Source: [Scytonema hofmanni] UTEX 2349
GTDB lineage: Bacteria; Cyanobacteriota; Cyanobacteriia; Cyanobacteriales; Nostocaceae
DNA: 64,000 nt
NCBI RefSeq assembly: GCF_000582685.1
Contig: NZ_KK073768.1
Coordinates: 909,831-973,830 of the forward strand
Reading direction: 5' to 3'
In this document: positions 17,049-25,714 of the stretch, one piece after another
Layout: each line of letters begins with the position of its first letter
How positions within the stretch are numbered: position 1 is the first letter of the stretch
Notes under the pieces: generated by a model
Databases searched by the model: none
Told to the model about the DNA's origin: nothing
The model's input: only the letters and a program-made list of their open reading frames with translations
Made by a program: the position numbers and the translations under genes

Positions 17049-17390
17049 ATGACTGATACCAGCGTTCAAAAAATAGACTCTGCCAATTCTCCTAAAGGTC
17101 AACTTGGTCAGAAATATCTTGCATCTGGCAAAAGTGTTTCTATGCGACTTTGGGAGAATGAACAACCAAATGAAGCCAAAGAATCAGCAACACGGGAATA
17201 TGAAACTGTTGGTTATGTAATTAATGGTCGCGCAGAGTTACATCTTGAAGGTCAAGTAATTGTCCTTGAACCGGGAAACTCTTGGGTAGTACCAAAAGGC
17301 GCATCGCACACTTACAAAATCCTCGAATCATTTACCGCAGTTGAAGCAACCAGTCCGCCAGCTCAAGTTCACGGACGTGATGAGAATTAG
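17049..17390 (+). CDS. Small single-domain cupin
   Basis: 113 codons, ATG with AGAGGAAAG upstream. It consists of one cupin barrel: YETVGYVINGRAELHLEGQ, then LEPGNSWVVPKGASHTYKIL and FTAVEATSPPAQVHGRD. The second motif keeps the His (ASHTY); the first motif lacks the usual His-His pair, having only a Glu (YETVGYV), so metal binding may be altered. It is the last gene of the plus-strand stress-like block. Confidence 0.83.
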   Translation: MTDTSVQKIDSANSPKGQLGQKYLASGKSVSMRLWENEQPNEAKESATREYETVGYVINGRAELHLEGQVIVLEPGNSWVVPKGASHTYKILESFTAVEATSPPAQVHGRDEN

Positions 17391-17432
17391 TTTATACTTA
17401 AGTCTTTTTACCTAGCTTCAGCCTGAAAACTT

Positions 17433-17501
17433 TTGCGTTATGGGGCAATTCGGTTAGAAGCAGCGGTGATGGTAAGAGCGCATAATTGTGTGCTTCGGAA
17501 T
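17433..17501 (+). pseudogene. 69-bp relic copy of an internal ureF segment
   Basis: Bases 17433-17501 match ureF bases 18498-18566 with only three substitutions. The segment has no reading frame of its own beyond the match and ends exactly where a GTAGAGACG-type repeat unit begins (TAGACATCTCC). The complete ureF gene is also followed by a copy of the same repeat, which suggests a collapsed duplication of this locus. Confidence 0.8.
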
Positions 17502-17560
17502 AGACATCTCCAGAGTCATACGTAGAGACGTAGCAGTGCTACGTCTAATCAAGGGTTTCG
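17501..17560. repeat. MITE-like hairpin repeat (GTAGAGACG family)
   Basis: It begins TAGACATCTCC, the terminal motif of the element at 51288-51379, followed by the GTAGAGACG...CGTCT hairpin (17522-17546) and AATCAAGGGTTTCGG. Right terminus missing. Related copy at 19032-19110. Confidence 0.7.
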
Positions 17561-17595
17561 GATTTTTTTATTAATGTCAATTAAACGGACATGAT

Positions 17596-17853
17596 TTAAG
17601 GCATTGGGGGAAGAGAATCTAAAAATGTCCAAAGCAATTTTTTCCCCTTGACTGCCATCAAACCACAACCAATTGTAAATAAGAGAATCCAGGCAATGCT
17701 GAATTCTGTTGCTGTTTTAGTCCATCCCTCACTATAGCTGGTAATGTATAACCAATAGAAAAATCCCATTCCTCCCCCTATGGTTGCACCAACAAGAAAG
17801 CGAATGAGCAATTCTTTCATAGCTGGTTTTTTAACTGATTGTTCCTCTGTCAT
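17596..17853 (-). CDS. Hypothetical two-helix membrane protein
   Basis: 85 codons from ATG 17851-17853 (MTEEQSVKKPAMKELLIRF); an upstream ATG at 17904 extends it by 17 residues without improving it. Two likely membrane segments, residues about 20-38 (LVGATIGGGMGFFYWLYI) and 49-66 (FSIAWILLFTIGCGLMAV). A basic tail follows. No family recognised. It is divergent from ureE, sharing about 70 bp of intergenic DNA. Confidence 0.6.
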   Translation of the reverse strand: MTEEQSVKKPAMKELLIRFLVGATIGGGMGFFYWLYITSYSEGWTKTATEFSIAWILLFTIGCGLMAVKGKKLLWTFLDSLPPMP

Positions 17854-17923
17854 AAATTTACTGTATGAGGTAGCGCAAATAGTAGTATCAAAGTATGATA
17901 TCATTTTAAATTTTTAATTGCTC

Positions 17924-18355
17924 ATGCTCACTTGTACGCAACGCAAACTGCCAAATCCTGATGCAGTAGTAACTTTAACTCTTGCACTCACCGCAGAAGA
18001 ACGCACTCGCAGCCGTCATCGCTTTGAAATAGATGGACAAGCTGTATTTTTGCATTTACCGAGAGGAACGGTGTTGCATGATGGGGATATTCTCGAAGAT
18101 GAAACAAACAGCAATTTAGTCAGAATTGCTGCCAAACCAGAATTAGTTTTAACTGTAACGGCACAAACACCGATATTATTACTAAAAGCGGCATATCATC
18201 TAGGAAATCGCCATGTACCTGTAGAAATTACACCGACTTATTTACGATTATTACCAGATTCAGTTTTACGCTCTATGTTGGAACAATTAGGGCTAAAAAT
18301 CAAAGAGGAAATTTTACCGTTTCAGCCAGAAATTGGTGCTTATGGACATCACTAA
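17924..18355 (+). CDS. ureE: Urease accessory protein UreE
   Basis: 143 codons from ATG 17924; a TTG 6 bp upstream is less likely. Features of the nickel metallochaperone: N-terminal peptide-binding domain with EERTRSRHRFEIDGQAVFLH, LPRGTVLHDGDIL, then the metal-binding domain with AAYHLGNRHVPVEI, where the His of GNRH is the interface nickel ligand. A C-terminal GAYGHH supplies a short His tail rather than a long His-rich one. UreE delivers nickel to the UreFG-urease complex. Its 3' end overlaps ureF by 14 bp, implying translational coupling. Confidence 0.92.
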   Translation: MLTCTQRKLPNPDAVVTLTLALTAEERTRSRHRFEIDGQAVFLHLPRGTVLHDGDILEDETNSNLVRIAAKPELVLTVTAQTPILLLKAAYHLGNRHVPVEITPTYLRLLPDSVLRSMLEQLGLKIKEEILPFQPEIGAYGHH

Positions 18356-19022
18356 TAGCCATCTTTTATGTCTTTTACAGTTAGCTAGTCCGGGTCTACC
18401 TGTGGGAGCATATAGTTATTCTGAAGGCTTGGAAACGTTAGTAGAAAATAACATTATTAATAATCAAGAAAGTTTACAACACTGGTTAGAAGCAGAATTG
18501 CGTTATGGGGCAATTCGATTAGAAGCAGCGGTGATGATAAGAGCGTATAATTGTGTGCTTCGGAATGATTTAGAAGCGCTATCTCGTTGGAATATGTGGT
18601 TATCTGCGGTTCGGGAAACTGAGGAATTACGCAATTCTAGTTTACAAATGGGGCGATCGCTTATCCAATTATTTGCTAAACTACAACCACAGAGCAAGCC
18701 TTTGGCTGATGCTGTGGGTAATTCTTGCAATTATGCGATCGCTTTCGGCATTGCCGCTGCTGACTGGGATATCAATATTCAAGCCGCAATATTAGGATAT
18801 TTACATAGCTGGGTAAGTAATTTAATTACCGCTGGGGTGAAACTTATACCTTTAGGACAAACAGCGGGACAGTTGTTATTAGTGAAGTTAAAACCACTAA
18901 TTAACGATGCAGCAGTGTCCATTCTCGCTTTAGAAGATGATAATCTTAGTTGTTGTAGTTGGGGTTTATCTTTAGCAAGTATGGCGCATGAAACGCAGTA
19001 TACACGATTATTTCGCACTTAG
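18342..19022 (+). CDS. ureF: Urease accessory protein UreF
   Basis: 226 codons from ATG 18342, inside the end of ureE. All-helical UreF pattern: LLQLASPGLPVGAYSYSEGLE near the N-terminus, then ELRYGAIRLEAAVMIRAYN, GNSCNYAIAFGIAAADWDI and a C-terminal SMAHETQYTRLFRT. UreF works with UreG and UreD to insert nickel and CO2 into apo-urease, and is thought to gate GTP hydrolysis by UreG. Part of it (18498-18566) is duplicated as a relic at 17433. The ureABC and ureD genes are not in this window. Confidence 0.93.
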   Translation: MDITNSHLLCLLQLASPGLPVGAYSYSEGLETLVENNIINNQESLQHWLEAELRYGAIRLEAAVMIRAYNCVLRNDLEALSRWNMWLSAVRETEELRNSSLQMGRSLIQLFAKLQPQSKPLADAVGNSCNYAIAFGIAAADWDINIQAAILGYLHSWVSNLITAGVKLIPLGQTAGQLLLVKLKPLINDAAVSILALEDDNLSCCSWGLSLASMAHETQYTRLFRT

Positions 19023-19363
19023 GATTTCCAATAGACACTCTTTAGTAGAAAAGACGTAGAGACGTAGCATTGCTACGTCTAATCAAGGGTTTCGGGTAAC
19101 GCATAGTTCATTTTTACAACAGCCCCTTCGGGGCGGGTGTGGGGTGTAGGGAAGAAATTAGCCCGCCCAGTAAGGTTTAAAGCCTCGCCCGCAAGTGGCG
19201 CGAAAAAATCCTTGTATCCTAAGGTAGGTTGAAACCCCACGAGAATTGTGGGTGGCTTAATTTTCCGAACCTGCAACCCTATCCCCTACACCCTGTTCAT
19301 CAGATGTCTAATACCCAACCAACAACCAACAACCAACAACTAACAATCAACAATCAACAAATA
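19023..19363. repeat. Repeat-filled gap between ureF and ureG
   Basis: 341 bp with no gene. It holds a GTAGAGACG-family hairpin (19056-19080), a GC-rich palindromic stretch around 19120-19200 (CCCCTTCGGGG and GCCCGCC motifs) and an AACAACCAACAA-type tandem repeat (about 19316-19360). UreG thus sits apart from the overlapped ureE-ureF pair. Confidence 0.7.
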
Positions 19364-19960
19364 ATGAACCCATTTCGCGTAGGTGTTGCAGGTCCGGTAG
19401 GATCGGGAAAGACGGCTTTGGTGGATGCTTTGTGTAAAGCGATGCGTGAAAAATATAATATTGCCGTCGTGACAAATGATATCTATACTCAGGAGGATGC
19501 ACAATTTTTAGTACGTTCTCAAGCCTTAAGTAGCGATCGCATTTTGGGTGTAGAAACTGGTGGTTGTCCTCACACAGCTATTCGCGAAGATGCTTCGATG
19601 AATTTAGCCGCAATTGAACAGTTAGAAGTGCGTTTTCCTGATTTGGATTTGGTCTTTTTAGAAAGCGGTGGTGATAATTTGGCGGCTACTTTTAGTCCCG
19701 AATTGGTAGATTTAACTATTTACGTTATTGATGTTGCCGCTGGTGATAAAATTCCTCGTAAAGGTGGTCCTGGAATTACTAAATCTGATTTATTAGTGAT
19801 AAATAAAATTGATTTGGCTCCTTATGTTGGTGCAGATTTAAATGTTATGGAACGCGATGCGAAAAAAATGCGTGGTGAAAAACCTTTTATTTTTACTAAC
19901 TTGAAAATTCAACAAGGATTAAAAGAGGTAATTGAGTTTGTATCCACTAATATTTGTTAA
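19364..19960 (+). CDS. ureG: Urease accessory GTPase UreG
   Basis: 198 codons from ATG 19364 (MNPFRVGVAGPVGSGKTALV); upstream open sequence is repeat. SIMIBI-class GTPase motifs: P-loop GPVGSGKT, the metal-binding GVETGGCPHTAIREDASMN (Cys-Pro-His), LVFLESGGDN as Walker B, and NKIDLAP as the base-specificity motif. UreG hydrolyses GTP to drive nickel transfer into urease. Length is as expected for the family. Confidence 0.95.
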   Translation: MNPFRVGVAGPVGSGKTALVDALCKAMREKYNIAVVTNDIYTQEDAQFLVRSQALSSDRILGVETGGCPHTAIREDASMNLAAIEQLEVRFPDLDLVFLESGGDNLAATFSPELVDLTIYVIDVAAGDKIPRKGGPGITKSDLLVINKIDLAPYVGADLNVMERDAKKMRGEKPFIFTNLKIQQGLKEVIEFVSTNIC

Positions 19961-20043
19961 AAAGTCAATCCGGTACATGCAGGCGATCGCATACTTGTCT
20001 GCCGCAGGTATCGCTCCGAAGCATAAGAAACTTTGGTGGAAAA

Positions 20044-20088
20044 GAGCGATTCCACGGTCATGTAAATCCGTATTTTGTGGAATCGCTC
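20044..20088 (+). terminator. Probable terminator after ureG
   Basis: GAGCGATTCCAC (20044-20055) and GTGGAATCGCTC (20077-20088) form a perfect 12-bp stem with a 21-base loop, followed by CTTTTATT. It lies about 85 bp downstream of the ureG stop. Confidence 0.6.
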
Positions 20089-20101
20089 CTTTTATTAACA
20101 A

Positions 20102-20402
20102 CGATTAATGGATAAGTGCAAGTGCTGCTGTGCATCAAAAACAGACTTCGGACGGTCAAGCACCCACTCTACCTTCACTCTAGTAGATTAGCGTTGCTTT
20201 TTTCATGAATGCAACAGCGTTTTCAACCAGGACTTCAATACTCGTAAGCACCTAGATCAACCGCAGTACCTTGGTTTCGTTGCTTGCTATGCTTATCGAT
20301 CTGTGAATACTGACCAATTTCTGGAGAGCCAATATCAATTGCCCTCAATGCAGATGTGAGATGGAATGGAAATTAATTGCCATCTAAACTGACAAACTCA
20401 AC
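20102..20402. other. Intergenic region between ureG and the beta-helix gene
   Basis: About 300 bp between two converging genes. I see no gene, repeat family or RNA in it. Confidence 0.5.
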
Positions 20403-21755
20403 TCACTTAACCGTAGTGTTGTTAGTAGCTTTGAGGTTTCCAAGTCCACTGCCACCATCGTAGAGTTTCTCAAACTTATCCGAGAATGAGTTGTTTTCCA
20501 AGGTTAGGTTGTCCACATCTTCGATAAACCCATTCCGGTAGGTACTATCGGTAAAGATATTGTTGCCAACCCAAATGTCATGAGTTTTATAACCGCCAGT
20601 GTAATCAGTGCCATCAATAACAATGGCTTGGACATTCTTAGTAACGGTATTGTTGGCAATCGTAACGTCACGAACATTACTGGTAACGGTAATTCCTTGA
20701 CCACCATTGACTCCCTGTATTCCATTGCCATAGACAACGTTGTTGTAGATTCGGATATTAGATACATCCCCTTGATTAGGAACTTCATCTGCAACCACAA
20801 TTCCATCAGCAGTGTTATTGAAGACAACGTTGTCATAGACATCAATGTTAAACATATCAGCACGGTTGCCATCAAGATAGATGGCAGGACCACCGTTGTA
20901 GCCCTTAGGTGTCCCAGAGACCAGTGCTTGACCAGTCACAGTGTTGCCGTGAATTGAGCCATTGCGGGAACCTGTTTTGGCATCGATACCTTCACGTTTA
21001 CCCTCTTTGAGCGTATTGTTGGCTACCTCAAACCCATCAACACCCCAGATGCTGAGTGCCTCCTGGGTTCCATTTTCGTCACCGTTGCCCTGCCATCTCC
21101 AGTTGGCTCGTTCAACGGTATTGTTGAGCACCTTGATATTTTTACTGGTAATCTCGCTTTCTCCGCCATCATAGTAGCTTTCAGGCATCACGATGATACC
21201 TGAGGCACCGGTCTGGTAGGTATGGTTGTTTTGGATAATCATGTTGTTGGCATCACGCAGAGAAATTCCAGCCCAGGAACTGTTCTCAATGCGGAAGCCT
21301 TCGATGTTCCAATAGCCCTTGCCAGCGGACTGGATAACTCCTTCCCGGAAGCCACCGTTGATAGGGTCAGGGTCGCGCAATGTAACGTCACCATTGGCTT
21401 TGAGTGTGATATGACCCGACTCACTATTACCAGATTTCCCAAGGGTGATTAGCTCAGTGTAAATACCAGGCTGAACCAGGATAGTATCACCTGCCTTGAG
21501 GATATCTTTATTAACCGCACGGTTAATAGTTTTCCAAGGCTGATCGCTTGTACCTGGATTGTCATCATTACCATTTGTTGAAACATAGTACGCAGATCCA
21601 GAGTTATTGGCTGGAGACGCTATGGATACAGGTGTCAGCGTTGAGATGCTTGCTCCATTCATGCTTTGAATGGGGTCTACTAGAGGGTTACTGGTGATAG
21701 CATTTTGAGCCACCAAGACATCTGCTTGAAGCCCACAAGATTGTGTAAAGTTCAA
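20403..21755 (-). CDS. Right-handed beta-helix (DUF1565/pectate-lyase-like) protein
   Basis: 450 codons from a TTG at 21753-21755, chosen because GGAGG lies 7 bases upstream and no better ATG is in frame. Residues about 55-130 fit DUF1565: YYVSTNGNDDNPGTSDQPWK, KAGDTILVQPGIYTE. The remainder is a ladder of parallel beta-helix repeats rich in NNT/NNV turns (IQNNHTYQTGASGIIV, VLNNTVERANW, IYNNVVYGNGIQG). Such folds are found in polysaccharide lyases and epimerases. No clear signal peptide is present from this start, which is unusual for the family. Catalytic residues not assigned. Confidence 0.82.
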   Translation of the reverse strand: MNFTQSCGLQADVLVAQNAITSNPLVDPIQSMNGASISTLTPVSIASPANNSGSAYYVSTNGNDDNPGTSDQPWKTINRAVNKDILKAGDTILVQPGIYTELITLGKSGNSESGHITLKANGDVTLRDPDPINGGFREGVIQSAGKGYWNIEGFRIENSSWAGISLRDANNMIIQNNHTYQTGASGIIVMPESYYDGGESEITSKNIKVLNNTVERANWRWQGNGDENGTQEALSIWGVDGFEVANNTLKEGKREGIDAKTGSRNGSIHGNTVTGQALVSGTPKGYNGGPAIYLDGNRADMFNIDVYDNVVFNNTADGIVVADEVPNQGDVSNIRIYNNVVYGNGIQGVNGGQGITVTSNVRDVTIANNTVTKNVQAIVIDGTDYTGGYKTHDIWVGNNIFTDSTYRNGFIEDVDNLTLENNSFSDKFEKLYDGGSGLGNLKATNNTTVK

Positions 21756-21901
21756 TGTTTTGCCTCCATCAAGTTGTTGGTTAGCGTCGTAATTGGGAAT
21801 GACGCGATGAAAGGCAGGACCCTGTTTAGAGCAATCAAAAAAGCTCTAAAAGCTCAATGAGCTTTAGTTATTGTTGGAGCGATCGCACTTTTTACCTTAA
21901 C

Positions 21902-21935
21902 TTTTATGACCATAATCATTTTTTTGGTCATAAAA
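21902..21935. terminator. Hairpin upstream of the beta-helix gene
   Basis: TTTTATGACCA (21902-21912) and TGGTCATAAAA (21925-21935) are perfect 11-bp arms around a T-rich loop. Role unknown: possibly a terminator for transcription entering from the right, or an operator-like palindrome. Confidence 0.4.
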
Positions 21936-22707
21936 TTCAAAGTTAGTGAAACTCAGATCGCTCTGCGGTAATAATTAGGTAAATGCTTGATTTGTTCTGG
22001 GCGATCGCCATTGCTTTTGAATCTATAGACATAACTTGGCTGAAGCACCCCAGGAATTAAAAGGAATTTCCTTTCCCTGTAGATAGTATCATAACTTACG
22101 CAAAACGTAATGGCAATTGATATTTTTTTTATTGGCTCCCATATGTCTCCTAACCCGCTTAGGGAGTATGTTTCAATAACTTTTGCTTTGACAAAAAACT
22201 GATATTTTTTTGGAAAATTAGCCCTTTTACCAAGAAGGTTCATAAAGAAGGGGAAAGGGGAAAGGGCAAAGGGGAAAGGGTAAAGAATTTGGAGGGGGAT
22301 TGTGACCTCCCCCCAAATAAAACCACTTAGAAAGAGGGACTTTAAACCCGTATTGGGGGTCATATAATAAAAAATTTTATGCGTATCTAAAATAATTTCT
22401 TCCTTTCCCCTTTCTTCCTTTCCCCTTTTCCCCTCCCTTCGGTAAAAGAGCTGCATGGTAAGGGTTAAAGCAAGAAAAAAAACTTTTCTGCACATGATAT
22501 AAAGAAGAATCCGCATTAAATATGGATTCTCAAAAAAGAAAATTTTACTCTTTCCGTAGTCCGACAAAAATCGCTGACTCCATGCTTTTATTACCATCCG
22601 GATTAAAAATGGGGTTGCTTTTCCCTTCTTTCTCATAGTAAAAAATGAATTGGTAGATCAAATCGGCTATTCTAAGCAATAATACTGAGAAAGCATACAG
22701 GGCAGCG
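21936..22707. other. Long intergenic region with G/A-rich inverted tracts
   Basis: 770 bp without a convincing gene. A minus-strand frame of 227 codons exists (21953-22636) but runs through low-complexity repeats and has no domain. GGGGAAAG-type repeats at about 22235-22277 face the reverse type TTTCCCCT at about 22397-22438, and GGAGGGGGATTGTGACCTCC (about 22290) resembles a palindrome at about 63390. It probably holds the promoter of the acetamidase gene. Confidence 0.5.
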
Positions 22708-23673
22708 ATGACTCACCATATTCTTAAAGCCACTAGGGAAACAGTGCATCTGGGTGGTTTCTCCCACGAGGTAGAACCAGCACTTACCGTTGATTCTGGC
22801 GATACAGTTGACGTAGAAACTTATACTGGTTACTACATTTACGACAAAGCACCATTGGAGTTTCTGACGCCAGAATTTCTTGAAATTTGTCGAAATCTTC
22901 CCTCCGAACGCAAAGTTGGTGGGGGACCCCATTTGCTCACCGGACCAATTTATATGCGGGGTGCGGAAGTGGGGGATGTTTTGGAGGTAAAATTAAAGGC
23001 AATTAAACCGAGTTTACCTGTTGGTTTTAATGCGATTCGTACAGGTTGGGGAGTTTTACCACACCAGTTTACTCAACCTGCTCTGAGATTCATTTCTCTC
23101 GATTTAGAAAATAATATCGCTGAATTTCCGACAGGTAGTAACATTAAAATTCCCCTCAAACCCTTTTTTGGTATTCTTGGTGTGGCTACTCCCGAAACAT
23201 CCCGAAATTCAATTCCTCCTGGTTGTTATGGCGGTAATATTGATAACCGCGAATTGCAAACAGATTCTAGAGTATTTTTGCCAATTTTTGTGACTGGGGG
23301 ATTATTTTCTATTGGTGATGGACATTCCGCACAAGGAGACGGTGAAGTTAATGTTACTGCGATTGAAACTTCGATGAACGGTACAATAGAATTGAAACTT
23401 CGCAAAGATTTGCAACTCACAACACCCATCGCCGAAACTCCTACCGATATCATTACAATGGGGTTTGGTCAAACTTTAGATGAAGCTTTAGAATTTGCGG
23501 TAAAAAACATGATTAATTTTCTGGAACGCTTCGCAAATTTGTCGCCAGAAGATGCTTATGTATTGTGTAGTATATCTGTGAATTTTCGCATTACTCAAGT
23601 TGTGAACAGTCCCCAAAAAGGCGTTCACGGAATGCTACCCAAATCAATATTTACAAAGCCAATTAGTTTATAA
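22708..23673 (+). CDS. Acetamidase/formamidase family protein
   Basis: 321 codons, ATG start, covering the whole FmdA/AmdA fold. Motifs include GPIYMRGAEVGDVLEVKLK, then LGVATPETSRNSIPPGCYGG, GGLFSIGDGHSAQGDGEV and SISVNFRITQVVNSPQKGVHG, all conserved-type elements of the family. Members hydrolyse formamide or acetamide to ammonium and the acid. This could supply ammonium, but the substrate is not defined by sequence. Single-gene unit with long non-coding DNA upstream. Confidence 0.9.
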   Translation: MTHHILKATRETVHLGGFSHEVEPALTVDSGDTVDVETYTGYYIYDKAPLEFLTPEFLEICRNLPSERKVGGGPHLLTGPIYMRGAEVGDVLEVKLKAIKPSLPVGFNAIRTGWGVLPHQFTQPALRFISLDLENNIAEFPTGSNIKIPLKPFFGILGVATPETSRNSIPPGCYGGNIDNRELQTDSRVFLPIFVTGGLFSIGDGHSAQGDGEVNVTAIETSMNGTIELKLRKDLQLTTPIAETPTDIITMGFGQTLDEALEFAVKNMINFLERFANLSPEDAYVLCSISVNFRITQVVNSPQKGVHGMLPKSIFTKPISL

Positions 23674-23821
23674 TTAACAATTTACTAACGTAATTAATAA
23701 TTGGGGATGAGAGTAAAGTGCAATGAATGTAAATGCCCTAATCATGAGTGTAGACGGTTTTCAAAAAAAGTTTTCCTAGTCCCTAGTCCCTAGTCCCTAG
23801 TCCCCTTCATTAACGATTTTT
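23674..23821. repeat. Gap with TCCCTAG heptamer repeat
   Basis: A short heptamer array, about four copies of TCCCTAG (about 23777-23805), lies just upstream of the TauE/SafE-type gene. Nothing else recognised. Confidence 0.6.
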
Positions 23822-24193
23822 ATGTCTAACACAATCATTCAAATGCTGCTGATTGGTTTAGTCGCTGGCGTTGCTGGCGGTATGTTTGGTATCGGTGGCG
23901 GTGCAATTATGGTACCTACAATGGTCTTACTAATTGGTATGGATCAAAAGTTTGCCACTGGCACTTCAGTTGCTGCTCAAATATTGCCAATCGGGATTCT
24001 AGCAGGAATTGTTTATTATCGCAACGGTAACGTCAATATCAAATATGCTGTATTTATTGCAATTGGTCTAATAGTTGGTAATTTATTTGGAGCGCTGTTT
24101 GCCAATCAGCCGTTTATTAGCAGTGAAATGATGAAGAAGCTATACGGTATCTTTTTATTAGTGATTGGTTGTAGATATTTGTTTTTTCGGTAG
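23822..24193 (+). CDS. TauE/SafE family permease, half-length
   Basis: 123 codons, ATG start. One TauE/SafE repeat: LIGLVAGVAGGMFGIGGGAI with the family's glycine-rich motif, VPTMVLLIGMDQKFATGTSV, then two further helices. About four membrane segments in total. Typical TauE/SafE sulfite/anion exporters have two such repeats (about 250 aa); a half-size form must dimerise if functional. This short form is common in cyanobacteria, so it need not be a truncation. Substrate unknown. Confidence 0.87.
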   Translation: MSNTIIQMLLIGLVAGVAGGMFGIGGGAIMVPTMVLLIGMDQKFATGTSVAAQILPIGILAGIVYYRNGNVNIKYAVFIAIGLIVGNLFGALFANQPFISSEMMKKLYGIFLLVIGCRYLFFR

Positions 24194-24220
24194 CAAGTGG
24201 TAATAATACCAATTTTTTTT

Positions 24221-24254
24221 GTAGGTAAGGTTATTTACTTTACCTACATTTTTT
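24221..24254 (+). terminator. Rho-independent terminator after the TauE/SafE gene
   Basis: GTAGGTAA (24221-24228) pairs with TTACCTAC (24240-24247), an 8-bp stem with an 11-base loop, followed by ATTTTTT. It lies 28 bp past the stop codon. Confidence 0.75.
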
Positions 24255-24462
24255 AAGTTGCGAGCTAGGCGATCGCTTATTTTTCAGTATGTCATGTAAT
24301 TTGCAAAACTTAGTATCGCTGTATAATCAAAATTTAGTATAATCGAAATCATTATTATGACAATTTTTAAGTACGTTGCCAACCACAGCAAACAAGTAAA
24401 ATCAGGCAAATAGATGATTGTATATTTGGCGTTGCTGCTACCAATAAAAAATCTTTTTGAAT

Positions 24463-25602
24463 ATGGATCGTCGTAACTTTCTCAAGTATGCCACTTTATC
24501 AGGGGCTGGCTTTACCTTTGCTGGCTGTACCGGGAGAAAATCCAATCAACAGGGTGAAGTGTCTACTACAGCCTCGCCTTTAGCGGCAAATGAACCTCTC
24601 AAGGTAGGATTTATATATGTTGGACCTGTGAACGATTTTGGTTGGACTTATGCCCATGATTTAGGTCGTAGAGAATTGCAGACAAATTTACAGGATAAGG
24701 TGAAAACTACCTTTGTGGAAAATGTCAGCGAAGGTGCTGATGCTGAAAGGGTAATTCGTCAACTAGCTTTAGACGGAAACAAGTTGATTTTTACAACTTC
24801 TTTTGGCTTCATGAACCCGACAATAAAAGTCGCAAAAGACTTTCCCAAAGTATTCTTTGAACATTGTACTGGATACAAACGCGCTGTTAATGTCGGTACT
24901 TATTTAGGACGTTTTGAAGAACCACGATATTTAACTGGAATGATTGCCGGCAAGATGACAAAATCTAATATCATCGGTTTTATCGGTGCATATCCAATTC
25001 CCGAAGTAATTCGCGGAATTGCTGCTTTCACTCAAGGAATACGGTCAACAAATCCCAAGGCACAAGTTAAAGTAATTTGGGTACAAAGTTGGTTTGATCC
25101 AGCAAAAGAACGAGAAGCAGCGCAAGCTTTGGTAACTTTAGGTGCGGATATTTTATCACAGCATACTGACTCGGCTGCGGCAATTCAACTAGCAGAAGAA
25201 AAGGGGATTTATGCTTTTGGTTACAACACCGATATGAGTAAGTTTGGAACTAAATCGCATTTAACATCAGCAATTAATCAGTGGGGTAAGTTTTATACTG
25301 ATAAAGCTTTGTCTGTGATTAATGAAACTTGGAAATCTCAAGATATTTGGCATGGTATTAGTCAAGGTATGGTGGATATTTCGCCGATGAATCAGGTGAT
25401 TCCATATGATATTCAGCAATTAGTGAATGCAAAGCGGGATGAATTTATTAAAGGTACTGCACATCCTTTTGATGGTCCGGTGAAAGACCAACAAGGTGTG
25501 GTGCGAGTTCCACAGGGTAAGGTGTTGGATGATAAGGCACAATTGGCTATGAATTGGTATGTTGAAGGTGTTGAGGGGACGCTTGCGAAGGAGAAGTCTT
25601 AA
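24463..25602 (+). CDS. BMP-family (PnrA-like) substrate-binding lipoprotein
   Basis: 379 codons from ATG 24463. The N-terminus MDRRNFLKYATLSGAGFTF is a twin-arginine signal running into a lipobox FAGC, so it is probably a Tat-exported lipoprotein. The mature part follows the BMP/PnrA fold: LKVGFIYVGPVNDFGWTYAH, ADAERVIRQLALDGNKLIF, VGTYLGRFEEPRYLTGMIAG, and ADILSQHTDSAAAIQLAEEK. Relatives bind nucleosides, purines or related ligands for ABC importers. No permease or ATPase gene is adjacent, so the transporter must lie elsewhere. Confidence 0.88.
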   Translation: MDRRNFLKYATLSGAGFTFAGCTGRKSNQQGEVSTTASPLAANEPLKVGFIYVGPVNDFGWTYAHDLGRRELQTNLQDKVKTTFVENVSEGADAERVIRQLALDGNKLIFTTSFGFMNPTIKVAKDFPKVFFEHCTGYKRAVNVGTYLGRFEEPRYLTGMIAGKMTKSNIIGFIGAYPIPEVIRGIAAFTQGIRSTNPKAQVKVIWVQSWFDPAKEREAAQALVTLGADILSQHTDSAAAIQLAEEKGIYAFGYNTDMSKFGTKSHLTSAINQWGKFYTDKALSVINETWKSQDIWHGISQGMVDISPMNQVIPYDIQQLVNAKRDEFIKGTAHPFDGPVKDQQGVVRVPQGKVLDDKAQLAMNWYVEGVEGTLAKEKS

Positions 25603-25714
25603 ATTACGATAATATTTTTGTTGTAACGCACCTTACACATACTTAGATTTTTTCAATAATCAAATCGGATTCCTATATAGTTTTAAAAAGCACCCTAAAA
25701 TCCTTGTAATTGTC

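Noticed and set aside
21953..22636. Long minus-strand frame of 227 codons
   Set aside because: It crosses GGGGAAAG and CCCCTTTC low-complexity tracts, has no domain or ribosome site, and its composition resembles spacer DNA.
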